Assembly (NCBI RefSeq): GCF_001425485.1
Contig: NZ_LMQW01000034.1
Location: forward strand, 62,001 to 126,000
Source: Aureimonas sp. Leaf427
GTDB taxonomy: Bacteria > Pseudomonadota > Alphaproteobacteria > Rhizobiales > Rhizobiaceae
DNA: 64,000 nt
Direction of reading: 5' to 3'
The translations under genes were made by a program, and so were the position numbers. The notes under the pieces were generated by a model. That model searched no databases and was not told the origin of the DNA. It saw only the letters and a list, made by a program, of their open reading frames with translations. This document shows positions 33,428-41,925 of the stretch, in pieces (within the stretch, counting starts at the first letter, position 1; every line of letters starts with the position of its first letter).

Positions 33428-34531
33428 ATGGGAATGAACCGCGTGCTGGACGACCATCAGGCCGACATCGATCTCGTCGCCGGCATCCCCGCCGTGCCGT
33501 CGATCCTCGATGTCGTCTGCCGCACGACGGGCATGGGATTTGCGGCCATCGCCCGCGTCACCGAGCAGCGCTGGATCGCCTGCTCGACGCGCGACGATAT
33601 CGGCTTCGGCCTGATGCCGGGCGCCGAACTGCAGCTCGACACCACGATCTGCAACGAGATCCGGGGCAATCGCGAGCCCGTCATCATCGAGGACGTAGCG
33701 GAGGACGCGACCTGGTGCCGCCATCACACGCCGGCGCGCTACGGCTTTCGCAGCTACATTTCCTTCCCGATCGTCCTGGCCGACGGCTCCTTCTTCGGCA
33801 CGCTCTGCGCCATCGATCCGGCGCCCCGCCAAGTCTCGTCGATCGAGATCACCAGCACGTTCAAGCTCTTCGCCGAGCTTTTGGCCTTCCACATCGACGC
33901 GACGCGCAAGCTGACGGAATCGCAACGGCTCCTGGACGAACGGCGCGAGGCGGATCGCCGCCAGCGCGTTCTCCAGCGCGAGCTGGCGCACCGGATGAAG
34001 AACACGCTCGCCATGGTGCAGGCGGTGGTCACGCAGAGCCTGCGCAACGCGGCCTCGCTGGAGGAGGCGGCCCATTCCGCCGGCGAGCGGATCGAGGCTC
34101 TCGGTCGCGCGCAGGACATGCTGACCGAGAGCAATTGGGAGACGGCCGACATTCGCGACGTCGTGAAGGCCGCGATCGGCCCGCATCTCGACGGCGGCTC
34201 GCGCTTCGAGGTGGCGGGGCCGGGCGTCGATCTGTCGGCGCAGCAGGGCATGGGCCTCGCCCTCGCGATCCACGAGCTCGCCACGAACGCCGCGAAATAC
34301 GGCGCTCTGTCCAACGAGAACGGCCATATCCGCGTCACCTGGGACCTCAGTGCCGAGGGGGCCTTCGGCTTCCACTGGACCGAGGCGAACGGCCCGCCCG
34401 TCGCGCCGCCCACGCGGCGCGGCTTCGGCACGCGCCTCACCGAACGCGTCGTGCCGACCTATTTCCAGGGCAAGGCCAGCCTGAACTACGAGCCGGCGGG
34501 CGTTGTCTATCATCTGAGCGGCGTGCTCTGA
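33428..34531 (+). CDS. GAF-domain HWE-family sensor histidine kinase
   Basis: About 367 residues, soluble. Residues about 15-170 are a GAF domain (SILDVVCRTTGMGFAAIARV; FRSYISFPIVLADGSFFGTL). Residues about 185-265 are the HWE dimerisation/phosphoacceptor region (LQRELAHRMKNTLAMVQAVV, His as phosphoacceptor). The ATPase domain has HELATNAAKYGAL (N box) and the family-defining FHWTEANGP. HWE kinases in alphaproteobacteria often feed general-stress or light responses. No response regulator is adjacent, so it is an orphan. The start is uncertain: ATGs at 33428 and 33434 and a GTG at 33323 are in frame. Confidence 0.85.
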   Translation: MGMNRVLDDHQADIDLVAGIPAVPSILDVVCRTTGMGFAAIARVTEQRWIACSTRDDIGFGLMPGAELQLDTTICNEIRGNREPVIIEDVAEDATWCRHHTPARYGFRSYISFPIVLADGSFFGTLCAIDPAPRQVSSIEITSTFKLFAELLAFHIDATRKLTESQRLLDERREADRRQRVLQRELAHRMKNTLAMVQAVVTQSLRNAASLEEAAHSAGERIEALGRAQDMLTESNWETADIRDVVKAAIGPHLDGGSRFEVAGPGVDLSAQQGMGLALAIHELATNAAKYGALSNENGHIRVTWDLSAEGAFGFHWTEANGPPVAPPTRRGFGTRLTERVVPTYFQGKASLNYEPAGVVYHLSGVL

Positions 34532-34552
34532 CGCCGCTCGGTCCGGCGTCAG
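34528..34552. terminator. Palindrome holding both stop codons of two convergent genes
   Basis: A 9-bp stem (CTGACGCCG, 7-nt loop, exact complement) contains the TGA of the HWE kinase on one strand and the TGA of gntK on the other. A GC stem at a convergent junction this tight is probably a shared terminator, although it has no T-run. Confidence 0.5.
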
Positions 34553-35091
34553 CTGGCCTTTGCCCCGATCCCGACAGGACCGCTTTCGAACCGCTCGACC
34601 ACCATCCGGCACAGCTCGGCCTCCGGCAGCGAGGCGTCGAGGACCAGCACGTTCGGGCCGGGCTCCGGCACTTCCAGCGCGGCGAACTGGCTGTCGACGA
34701 GCGAGGCCGGCATGTAGTGGTCGGGTCGCCCCGCCACGCGCCGGGTGACGTCGGCTCGCGAAATCTCGAGATGGACGAAGAGGACGGGGGTGCCGCTGCC
34801 GGACAGGACGTCGCGATAGCGTGCCTTGAGGGCCGAGCAGGCGAGAGCGGTGTCCTCGCCCTTTTCGCCGGCAGCTTGGAGAAGCGCGGCGAGGGCCGCC
34901 AGCCAGGGTGCGCGGTCGGCATCCGTCAGCGCGATTCCGGCGCGCATCTTCTCGACGTTTTCGGGCGGGTGGATGTCGTCGGCATCGATGTATCGAAAGC
35001 CGCATCGATCTCTCAGCGCTTCGCAAAGCGTCGATTTTCCACTGCCCGACACACCCATCACGACGGCGATCCGGGCGGGCTTTGCGGACAT
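34549..35091 (-). CDS. gntK: Gluconokinase
   Basis: A 180-residue cytoplasmic kinase that makes 6-phosphogluconate from gluconate and ATP. It shows the P-loop VMGVSGSGKST, YIDADDIHPPENVEKM, the LACSALKARYRDVLSG stretch and GRPDHYMPASLVDSQFAALE, all diagnostic for GntK. The frame is open 29 codons further upstream, but MSAKPARIAVV is the normal family start. It is the last gene of a gnd-idnO-gntK set, which would take gluconate or 5-ketogluconate into the pentose-phosphate pathway. Its C-terminal stop lies inside a palindrome shared with the convergent kinase gene. Confidence 0.93.
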   Translation of the reverse strand: MSAKPARIAVVMGVSGSGKSTLCEALRDRCGFRYIDADDIHPPENVEKMRAGIALTDADRAPWLAALAALLQAAGEKGEDTALACSALKARYRDVLSGSGTPVLFVHLEISRADVTRRVAGRPDHYMPASLVDSQFAALEVPEPGPNVLVLDASLPEAELCRMVVERFESGPVGIGAKAS

Positions 35092-35181
35092 GGGGCGATC
35101 CTTTGGACGATGGCGGTGGGTTGAGGCCGACCCGCAGGATGCGCGTCGAGATGGGCGAGACAGAGGTCGGCCGCGCAAGGC

Positions 35182-35949
35182 TCAGAGCGTGGCGAGCACG
35201 CCTCCGTCGACATAGATGATCTGCCCGTTGACGAAGTCGGAGGCTGCGGAGGCGAGGAAGATCGCAGCCCCCTGCAGTTCCTCGACGCGGCCCCAGCGCC
35301 CGGTCGGCGTTCGCGTCTTCAGCCATTCGGTGAACTTCGGATCGTCGACGAGCGCCTGGTTCAGCGGCGTCTCGAAATAGCCGGGACCGATCGCGTTGAT
35401 CTGCAGCCCATGCCGCGCCCAGTCGGTGCACATGCCCTTGGTGAGGTTCAGGACGGCGCCCTTGGTGGCGGTGTAGGGGGCGATCGAGTAGCGGGCGGCC
35501 TGCGCCTGAAGGCTCGCGATGTTGATGATCTTGCCGCGTCCCCGCGCGATCATCGGCCGGGCCACGGCCTGTCCGACGAAGAAGACGGAATCGACATTGG
35601 CCCGCATGATCTCGGACCAGGTCTCCGCCGCATAGGTCTCCAGCGGCGCGCGCCGCTGGATGCCGGCATTGTTGACGAGGATGTCGATCGGCCCGATCTC
35701 GGCCTCGATCCGCTCGATGCCGGACTGAACCTGACCGATCTCGGTCACGTCGAAGATCGCGGTCTCGACGGCCAAGCCCTCGGCACGCAGTCTCTCCGCC
35801 GCCGCCTCGACCGCCTCGGCCCGGCGCCCGTTGAGGACGATCCGCGCGCCGGCGCGCCCGAGCCCTTCTGCCAGGGCATATCCGATCCCCTGGCTCGAGC
35901 CCGTGACGAGCGCGATCTTCCCCGACAGATCGAAGAGCTTCAGCGACAT
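35182..35949 (-). CDS. idnO: Gluconate 5-dehydrogenase (SDR family)
   Basis: A 255-residue NAD(P)-dependent short-chain dehydrogenase that interconverts 5-keto-D-gluconate and D-gluconate. It opens with the family-typical LFDLSGKIALVTGSSQGIGYAL, with NNAGIQ, the catalytic NIAS serine, and YTATK for Tyr/Lys; GWYFETP-like residues (GPGYFETPLN) match IdnO. The start was set at the second ATG because the ribosome-binding site (GGGAAGG) overlaps the first. Between gnd and gntK it completes a ketogluconate-gluconate utilisation group. Confidence 0.9.
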   Translation of the reverse strand: MSLKLFDLSGKIALVTGSSQGIGYALAEGLGRAGARIVLNGRRAEAVEAAAERLRAEGLAVETAIFDVTEIGQVQSGIERIEAEIGPIDILVNNAGIQRRAPLETYAAETWSEIMRANVDSVFFVGQAVARPMIARGRGKIINIASLQAQAARYSIAPYTATKGAVLNLTKGMCTDWARHGLQINAIGPGYFETPLNQALVDDPKFTEWLKTRTPTGRWGRVEELQGAAIFLASAASDFVNGQIIYVDGGVLATL

Positions 35950-36021
35950 GATCATCCTTCCCGATGCGTGTCTTCTCGGTTCCGACCGATTTCCCGGCGA
36001 GCGTTCGTACCCGCGTTTCGT

Positions 36022-37449
36022 TCAGATCACCGGCCAGACGTGGTGATGCGCCCCGTCCGCGTCGAAGCGGCGATAGGTGTGGGCGCCGAAGAAATCGCGC
36101 TGTCCCTGGACGAGGTTGGCCGTGCCGCGGGCGCGGCGGTAGTCGTCGAAATAGGAGAGGGCGGCGGAAAGCGCGGGGACGGGGAGGCCGGCGAGGACCG
36201 CGCGGGAGACGACGCGCCGCAGGGCCTCCTGGCCGGACGCGACCCGGGCCGAGAAGCTCGGCGCCTGAAGGAGGTTCACGATGCCGTCGCCGGCCTCGTA
36301 GACTTTGGCGATGTCGTCGAGGAAGACCGAGCGGATGATGCAGCCGGCGCGCCAGATGCGGGCGATGTCGCGCAGCGGCAGGTCCCAGCCGTACTCCTCG
36401 GAGGCCGATGCCAGCACGGCGTAGCCCTGGGCATAGGCGATGATCTTCGCGGTCTCCAGCGCCGATTCCAGCTCGGCGATGCTTGCGGCGTCGGCCGCCA
36501 CCGCGCCCGACGTTTCGAGGGCGATGCCGTCGAAGATGCCGGCGGCGGCGATGCGCTCGTCGCGGCGGGAGGAGATGCCGCGCGCGGAGACGGCGGCTTC
36601 GAGCGTCGTCGCGCCGATGCCGAGCTTCTGCGCCTCGATGACGGACCAGCGGCCCGTGCCCTTCTGCCCGGCCTCGTCGATGATGAGATCGACCAGCGGA
36701 CGCCCGGTCTTCTCGTCGGGCTCGGCGAGGACGGCGGCGGTGATCTCGATGAGGTAGGAGGAGAGACCGCGCGTGTTCCAGTCCGCGAAGATCGCGCCGA
36801 TGGCGGGCGCCTCCAGCTTGGCGCCGTCGCGCAGCAGGCCGTAGATCTCGGCGATCATCTGCATGTCGGCATATTCGATGCCGTTGTGGATCGTCTTGAC
36901 GAAATGGCCGGCGCCGTCCGGGCCGAGCCAGGCGACGCAGGGCTCGCCCTCATGCTTGGCGGAGATGGGCTCGAGGATCGGCTGAAGGCGCTGCCAGACA
37001 TCCTTGGCGCCGCCGACCATGATCGAAGGGCCGTGGCGCGCGCCCTGTTCGCCGCCGGAGACGCCCATGCCGACGAAGTGGATGCCCGTGCCCTCGGCGG
37101 CCTTCGAGCGGCGCACCGTGTCGTTGAAGTCCGCATTGCCGCCGTCGATGATGATGTCGCCGGCCTCCAGCAGAGGCGTCAGATGGGCGATCTGCTCGTC
37201 CACCGGCGCGCCGGCATTGACCATGACGAGCACGACGCGCGGCGTCTTGAGGCCGGCCACGAAGGCTTCCAGGGTCTCTTCCGGATGAAGACGGGGGGCG
37301 AGGTCCGGATTGTCGGCGACGAGCCGGTGCGTCTTCTCGGCCGTGCGGTTGAAGATCGCGGTCTCGTTGCCTTTCTCGGCCAGATTGAGGGCGAGCATGC
37401 CGCCCATCGTGCCCATGCCGAGCACGCCGATATCCGCCTTGGTCTTCAT
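36022..37449 (-). CDS. gnd: 6-phosphogluconate dehydrogenase, decarboxylating
   Basis: A 475-residue enzyme of the oxidative pentose-phosphate pathway that turns 6-phosphogluconate into ribulose 5-phosphate plus CO2. Markers are the N-terminal coenzyme fold GVLGMGTMGGMLALNLAEKG, the substrate loop GVSGGEQGARHGPSIMVGG, and GAGHFVKTIHNGIEY with catalytic Lys and Glu. The C-terminal half is the all-helical dimer domain, ending in HHVWP. AGGAGA lies 8-13 bases ahead of the ATG. It leads the gluconate genes on this strand, which would feed it 6-phosphogluconate via GntK. Confidence 0.95.
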   Translation of the reverse strand: MKTKADIGVLGMGTMGGMLALNLAEKGNETAIFNRTAEKTHRLVADNPDLAPRLHPEETLEAFVAGLKTPRVVLVMVNAGAPVDEQIAHLTPLLEAGDIIIDGGNADFNDTVRRSKAAEGTGIHFVGMGVSGGEQGARHGPSIMVGGAKDVWQRLQPILEPISAKHEGEPCVAWLGPDGAGHFVKTIHNGIEYADMQMIAEIYGLLRDGAKLEAPAIGAIFADWNTRGLSSYLIEITAAVLAEPDEKTGRPLVDLIIDEAGQKGTGRWSVIEAQKLGIGATTLEAAVSARGISSRRDERIAAAGIFDGIALETSGAVAADAASIAELESALETAKIIAYAQGYAVLASASEEYGWDLPLRDIARIWRAGCIIRSVFLDDIAKVYEAGDGIVNLLQAPSFSARVASGQEALRRVVSRAVLAGLPVPALSAALSYFDDYRRARGTANLVQGQRDFFGAHTYRRFDADGAHHHVWPVI

Positions 37450-37868
37450 CGTCTGATCTCCTGCGGGCCCGATCGTTCGCGGGCGTTTCGCCGGCCCGTC
37501 CGGCCGGCCTGTCTCGGAACCTTCTTGGGATCGTCATCCCGCCCGCCGAGCGTCGGACGCGCTCTAAATAGGCAAGAACCCATCCGGGAAACAGAGACGA
37601 GTCCATACGGGGGCGCAGGGACAGAGGCTCGATCGGATCGAATGTCGAAGGGGCCGCCGGCTCGTCGGACGCTGGTGCGCCCCATCGGCGTGTCGTCCCT
37701 TTCTCAATTCGGCCATTCTTGCGGTGCCCGTCCGGGCGGTCCAGAGCCCGTCAGGTTCATGCCGAACCGGACAGGCTCTCGATTCCTTTCTTGTCGTTTG
37801 TCTTTCGCGATGCCCGGTTCCCCCTTATCCCTGACAAACTCTGGCGGCCGCCGATTCCGGAGCGCTCA
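37450..37868. other. Divergent intergenic region between gnd and the DUF1007 gene
   Basis: About 420 bp with no credible gene. It includes a patch at 37560-37590 with CTAAATAGG, possibly the -10 side of the gnd promoter, and GC-neutral sequence around 37785-37815 just ahead of the DUF1007 gene. No terminator, repeat or riboswitch was recognised. Confidence 0.45.
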
Positions 37869-38555
37869 ATGCCCATTCGTCCGCGCGGCCTCGGGCCGAC
37901 GATGTCCACGGCTTTCGCCGCGCTCCTGATGGGGGCCTCGGCCGCAGCGGCTCATCCGCATGTCTTCGCGGAGGCGACGATGGAAATCGTCGCGGACAAG
38001 ACGGGACATCTGGAAAAGCTGCACAATGCCTGGTGGATGGACGAGCTCTTCTCCTCCAGCGTCATCGTCGATTTCGACAAGAACGCGAACGGCAAGCTCG
38101 ACAAGGGCGAACTCGCCGCGATCGGCAAGCAGGTGGCGTCCTCGATCCAGGAATGGTCGTTCTACACGTTCGTGCATCGTGGCGCCGACCTCGTCGCGAT
38201 GAAGGCGCCGCCGACGCTCGACGTCGTCTACGACGAGACGCGCCGCAAGCTGCGCTTCTCCTTCGACATGCGACCGTCGAAGCCGCTCGACCTCGAAGGC
38301 GGGACGACGACCTTCTCGGCCTTCGACAACACCTATTTCGTCGCCTTCGACTTCGCCGGGGCGTCCAGCTTCGTCGCCAAGGGCCTGCCGAAGGACTGCC
38401 ATGGCGACATGAGCACGCCGTCCCCGGACGAGGCGGCGAAGTCCTGGATGGCGACGATCTCCGCGCTCGGCAGCAACGACACCGTGCCGGAGGACGGGAT
38501 CAAATTCTCCGAAGTGCTCTCGACCAAGTTCAAGATCGCCTGCGGGGCGGGCTGA
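37869..38555 (+). CDS. DUF1007-family periplasmic protein with an EF-hand-like segment
   Basis: A 228-residue exported protein. A signal peptide (LLMGASAAAA, then HPHVFAEATMEI) matches the DUF1007 entry motif, where the HPHV histidines may bind metal. Residues about 70-85 read DFDKNANGKLDKGEL, an EF-hand-like calcium loop. Such proteins often accompany nickel, cobalt or zinc transporters, but no transporter is adjacent here. Function is unknown. The frame opens further upstream, but this ATG gives the proper signal peptide. Confidence 0.75.
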   Translation: MPIRPRGLGPTMSTAFAALLMGASAAAAHPHVFAEATMEIVADKTGHLEKLHNAWWMDELFSSSVIVDFDKNANGKLDKGELAAIGKQVASSIQEWSFYTFVHRGADLVAMKAPPTLDVVYDETRRKLRFSFDMRPSKPLDLEGGTTTFSAFDNTYFVAFDFAGASSFVAKGLPKDCHGDMSTPSPDEAAKSWMATISALGSNDTVPEDGIKFSEVLSTKFKIACGAG

Positions 38556-38564
38556 GGTTCGGGT

Positions 38565-38599
38565 GCCGGCGGGTTCCGACTCGTCAAAGCCGCCGGCAT
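38565..38599 (+). promoter_or_regulatory. Hairpin after the DUF1007 gene
   Basis: TGCCGGCGG and its exact complement, 17 bases apart, begin 10 bp after the DUF1007 stop codon. There is no T-run, so it is at best a weak terminator or a message-stabilising hairpin ahead of the nucleoside hydrolase gene. Confidence 0.4.
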
Positions 38600-38661
38600 C
38601 GTCCATGGGTGGATCGGCGTGAGGGGGCCCAAGTCCCCGTCGATGGCAGGGAGACGAGGCG

Positions 38662-39603
38662 ATGGCGCGCAAGGCGATCTTCGACACCGATCCGGGGCAG
38701 GACGATGCGGTCGCGATCCTTTCGGCGCTCGGCTCGCCGGAGGAGATCGAGGTTCTCGGCATATCGGTCGTCGCGGGCAACGTGCCGCTGCATCACACGG
38801 TCGCCAATGCGCTGAAGCTCGTCGAACTGGCGGGCCGGCCGGACATTCCCGTTCATGCCGGGGCCGACCGGCCCTTCATGCGGCGTCTGAAGACGGCCGA
38901 GCATGTCCATGGCGAGACGGGGCTGAACGGTCCCGACCTGCCGGCGCCGACGATCGCAGCTGCTCCCCGGCATGGCGTGGACTTCATCATCGAGACCGTG
39001 CGCGCCCACGAGGCCGGCACCGTGTCGATCCTGGCTCTCGGCCCGCTGACGAATGTCGCGCTCGCCATCCTAAAGGCGCCGGACATCGCGGCCCGGCTGG
39101 AGGCGATCGTCCTCATGGGCGGGGCCTATTTCGAGGTCGGCAACATAACGCCGACCGCCGAGTTCAACATCTACGTGGACCCCGAAGCGGCCAAGATCGT
39201 CTTCGCCGCCGGCGTGCCGCTGACCATGCTGCCGCTCGACGTGACGCACCAGATGCGCGCGACCGAGGCGCGGATCGAGGCCTTCCGGGCGATCGGCAAC
39301 CGGTCGGGCGATGCCGTCGCGGCCATGCTGTCCTTCTCGCAGGGGTTCGATCTCCAGAAATACGGCTGGGAGGGCGCGCCGCTGCACGACCCTTGCGTCA
39401 CCGCCTTCCTGGTCCGGCCCGAGCTCTTCGAAGGGCGCCTGATCAATGTGGAGATCGAGACGGCGAGCGAGCTGACGCGCGGCATGACGGTCGCGGACTA
39501 TTGGGGCGTCACGGACCGGCCGAAGAATGCCTTCTTCGTGCGTTCGGGCGATGCCGAGGGGTTCTACGCCTTCCTGGCCGAGCGGATCGCGCGCCTGCCG
39601 TGA
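38662..39603 (+). CDS. Nucleoside hydrolase (inosine/uridine-preferring family)
   Basis: A 313-residue cytoplasmic enzyme that splits ribonucleosides into base and ribose. The calcium-binding DTDPGQDDA motif is at residues 8-16. LALGPLTNVALAI, VLMGGAYFEVGNITPTAEFNIYVDPEAA and the late APLHDPCVTAFL with the usual HD pair complete the active site. Exact base preference cannot be read. It may feed ribose to the nearby sugar pathways. A GGGAGACGAGGCG stretch acts as ribosome-binding site. Confidence 0.92.
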   Translation: MARKAIFDTDPGQDDAVAILSALGSPEEIEVLGISVVAGNVPLHHTVANALKLVELAGRPDIPVHAGADRPFMRRLKTAEHVHGETGLNGPDLPAPTIAAAPRHGVDFIIETVRAHEAGTVSILALGPLTNVALAILKAPDIAARLEAIVLMGGAYFEVGNITPTAEFNIYVDPEAAKIVFAAGVPLTMLPLDVTHQMRATEARIEAFRAIGNRSGDAVAAMLSFSQGFDLQKYGWEGAPLHDPCVTAFLVRPELFEGRLINVEIETASELTRGMTVADYWGVTDRPKNAFFVRSGDAEGFYAFLAERIARLP

Positions 39604-39726
39604 CGCGTTTCGGCTCGACTTTCCCTAAAGTGAGATCGGTGCGGCATTCGGCAATTGGCGGGTTGATTGTGACAGTGAGTTCAGTGATTTGCTGGATGAC
39701 AGTTTGATGACGTAGGAAAACGAGTG

Positions 39727-40008
39727 ATGTCGAAGATCGAAACCCTGGCCGCGGCCGTCAGCACCTGTGCCGTCCCGGGATCGAAACCGAAGGAGATCAT
39801 CGCGGCCGTGCGCGAGCTTCATCCCGAGGCATCCAAGAAGGACGTGGTCCGTGCCGCCTTCTACGCCCTGACCGGCGGCACCCCGCTGGACGGCGAGAAG
39901 AGCCTGCAGATCCACGATCTCGCGATCAGCGAGCGCGTCGCCGACGAGGTTCCGGCCAAGCCCGCGACCAAGGTTCGCAAGGCCCGCGCCAAGAAGCCGA
40001 CCGCCTGA
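39727..40008 (+). CDS. Small basic protein of unknown function
   Basis: About 93 residues, unrecognised. The N-terminal two thirds looks like a compact helical domain (KPKEIIAAVRELHPEASKKDVVRAAFYALTGG). The last 20 residues are a Lys/Arg/Ala tail (KPATKVRKARAKKPTA) of the sort seen in nucleic-acid-associated proteins. The coding pattern is consistent and a terminator follows, so the gene is probably real. An alternative GTG lies one codon upstream. No function is claimed. Confidence 0.6.
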   Translation: MSKIETLAAAVSTCAVPGSKPKEIIAAVRELHPEASKKDVVRAAFYALTGGTPLDGEKSLQIHDLAISERVADEVPAKPATKVRKARAKKPTA

Positions 40009-40025
40009 AGCGTTCTATCTTGAGG

Positions 40026-40055
40026 GCGCGAGCGTGTGATAGAGCGCGCTCGCGC
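40026..40055. terminator. Terminator-like hairpin between convergent genes
   Basis: GCGCGAGCG and its exact complement, separated by 12 bases, lie between the small basic protein gene and the convergent epimerase gene. A short A-run follows on one side. It probably terminates both. Confidence 0.55.
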
Positions 40056-40072
40056 AAAGCCGTCGCTGCCGA

Positions 40073-41053
40073 TCAGGCCGCGACCGCGCCGAGCGTTTCA
40101 GCGCCCGATGCTGGGGCGGTCCGGGCGCGTCGGGCGAGGTCTCGCGCAGCCGCGACGCATTCGGCGGATGCGTGGAGATAACGCGGGTTCAGCTCGATGT
40201 TGAAGACCGCGCCCTCCGGGAAGACGCAGGTTTCCACGATCGCGTCCCAGGGAATGTCGCCCCAGCCGATGGGCAGATGCAGGTCGCCGTGACCGTAGGC
40301 GAGGCGTTCGCCCTCCGTGTACATCCAGAGATCGTCCGGGCGGCCGAAACTGTCGTGCAGATGGAAATGGGGAGCGAAGGGGGCGAGGGTTCCGATCTCC
40401 TCGACCAAGCTGTCGCGCCGTCCCTCCGCATCGAGCTTCAGATAGCTGTGGCTGACGTCGATCGTCGCCTTGACCGCCGGATGGCCGATCGCCGCGAGTT
40501 CGCGGGCGAGCCGCGCCGGGCTCGGCGTATGCGTGAAGCCGTCGAACTCGAAGAGCGTTTCGACACAGAGGACGAGGCCGCGAGCGGCGGCGAGATCGCC
40601 CGCCGCGGCCAGCAGATCCCGCTGGCGGCCGTAGCCCTCTTCGATCGCGTCCATGCGCCGCTCCTTCGTCATGCCGGCGTGGACCACGTAATGCTCCGCG
40701 CCGACGGCGGCCGCGACGTCGAGCGAAGCCTCCAGCACCTCCATGTGCCGGGGAGACCGGATGGCGGGGTCCATCAGGTTGATCGCCAGCGGCCCGTGGA
40801 CCGAATAGGCGACGGAGCGCCCCTCGCAGGCGCGTATCAGCGCGGCGAGCTGGGGCCGGCGGATGCGGCCGCCGACGACGAGATCGTAGTCGAAGGTCGG
40901 CAGTTCGATCAGGTCGACGCCGAGTGCCTCGATCCGGTCGAGTTCGGCCCCGAGATGGCCGAGACCGGGCTCGACCGAGCGGGCCGACATGCCGACCTTG
41001 CAGGCGATCGGCGCCATCCCGGGGCCGCCCTCCGTCCGCCTCTGCGGGATCAT
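40073..41053 (-). CDS. Sugar-phosphate isomerase/epimerase-like TIM barrel (AP endonuclease 2 fold)
   Basis: A 326-residue protein of the xylose-isomerase-like barrel family. Metal-site elements visible include HYVVHAG, LCVETLFEFDG (Glu), KATIDVSHSY (Asp/His), FHLHDSFG (His) and FNIELNPRY (Glu). Reaction and substrate are unknown. The start overlaps the upstream permease stop (ATGA), so it is part of the putrescine/spermidine-type importer operon and probably acts on the imported compound, which would then be a sugar-like molecule. A downstream ATG at 41016 is possible. Confidence 0.8.
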   Translation of the reverse strand: MIPQRRTEGGPGMAPIACKVGMSARSVEPGLGHLGAELDRIEALGVDLIELPTFDYDLVVGGRIRRPQLAALIRACEGRSVAYSVHGPLAINLMDPAIRSPRHMEVLEASLDVAAAVGAEHYVVHAGMTKERRMDAIEEGYGRQRDLLAAAGDLAAARGLVLCVETLFEFDGFTHTPSPARLARELAAIGHPAVKATIDVSHSYLKLDAEGRRDSLVEEIGTLAPFAPHFHLHDSFGRPDDLWMYTEGERLAYGHGDLHLPIGWGDIPWDAIVETCVFPEGAVFNIELNPRYLHASAECVAAARDLARRARTAPASGAETLGAVAA

Positions 41054-41925
41054 GCCTGCGCCTTTGCGGCAGAGCGGCGCCGGCGGGCGATCTCGACGGC
41101 GACCGCACCCGCGACGGCGAGGACCATCATGACGAGACCGAGCGCGTTGACCGCCGGCGTCAGGCCCGCCCGAACCTTGGAGGCGACGAAGATCGTAAGG
41201 GGCGTCTCGACGCCGCGCACGAAGAGGGTCGTGTTGTAGTTCTCGAAGGACTGGAGGAAGGCGATGCCGGCGGCCGCCCAGAGCGAAGGCCTGAGATAGG
41301 GCAGGAGAATGCGCCGGAAGACGAGAAGGCGCGAGGCTCCGAGGCCGAGGGCGGCGTCCTCCATCGTCCGGTCGAAGCGCTGAAGCCGCGCGGCGACCAT
41401 CAGCATCACGAAGGAGATGATGAAGCTGGACTGGGCGAGGATGCTCAAGGCCAGGCCTCCGCCGACGCCGATCCGGCGCCAGAAGAGCAGCGTCGAAATG
41501 CCGATCACGACGCCGGGCGTCAGCAGCGGCGAGACCATCAGCGCGTAGAGGAAGCTCCGCGCCCGGCCGTTGAGGCTGGTCAGAACGAGAGCCGCCGCCG
41601 TGCCGACGGGCAGCGAGATGGCGATGACGCCGGCCGCGATCATCAGCGAACTCAGGAGCGCGCGGCCCATTTCCGCGTCGGTGAAGAGAGCCTCCAGCCA
41701 TTTCGTCGTCGTGCCCAGCCAGGGCGAGATCGTGGGGAAGCTGCTGGCGTTGAACGTGGCAGCCGCCAGAATGCCAAGCGGCAGGAGGAGATAGGTGAAG
41801 AAGGTGGCGGCGTAGAGCCGGAAGGCCAGGCGCGGCATTCCGCGCCCGAGCCGCGAGGCGAGGCCATCGGCGGCGTTCGAGGCGGGGCCGGCGGGGGCGA
41901 TCGTCGGGGTCTGAAGCACGGTCAT
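41050..41925 (-). CDS. Putrescine/spermidine-type ABC importer permease 2 (PotC-like)
   Basis: A 291-residue inner-membrane permease of the PotC/BPD_transp_1 family. It shows a first span FRLYAATFFTYLLLPLGILA, a periplasmic aromatic loop (FPTISPWLGTTTKWLEALF), then five more spans. The EAA loop MEDAALGLGASRLLVFRRI is intact. Both ends overlap neighbours by 4 bp (ATGA), so the operon is translationally coupled. Together with permease 1 it forms the channel. Confidence 0.9.
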   Translation of the reverse strand: MTVLQTPTIAPAGPASNAADGLASRLGRGMPRLAFRLYAATFFTYLLLPLGILAAATFNASSFPTISPWLGTTTKWLEALFTDAEMGRALLSSLMIAAGVIAISLPVGTAAALVLTSLNGRARSFLYALMVSPLLTPGVVIGISTLLFWRRIGVGGGLALSILAQSSFIISFVMLMVAARLQRFDRTMEDAALGLGASRLLVFRRILLPYLRPSLWAAAGIAFLQSFENYNTTLFVRGVETPLTIFVASKVRAGLTPAVNALGLVMMVLAVAGAVAVEIARRRRSAAKAQA

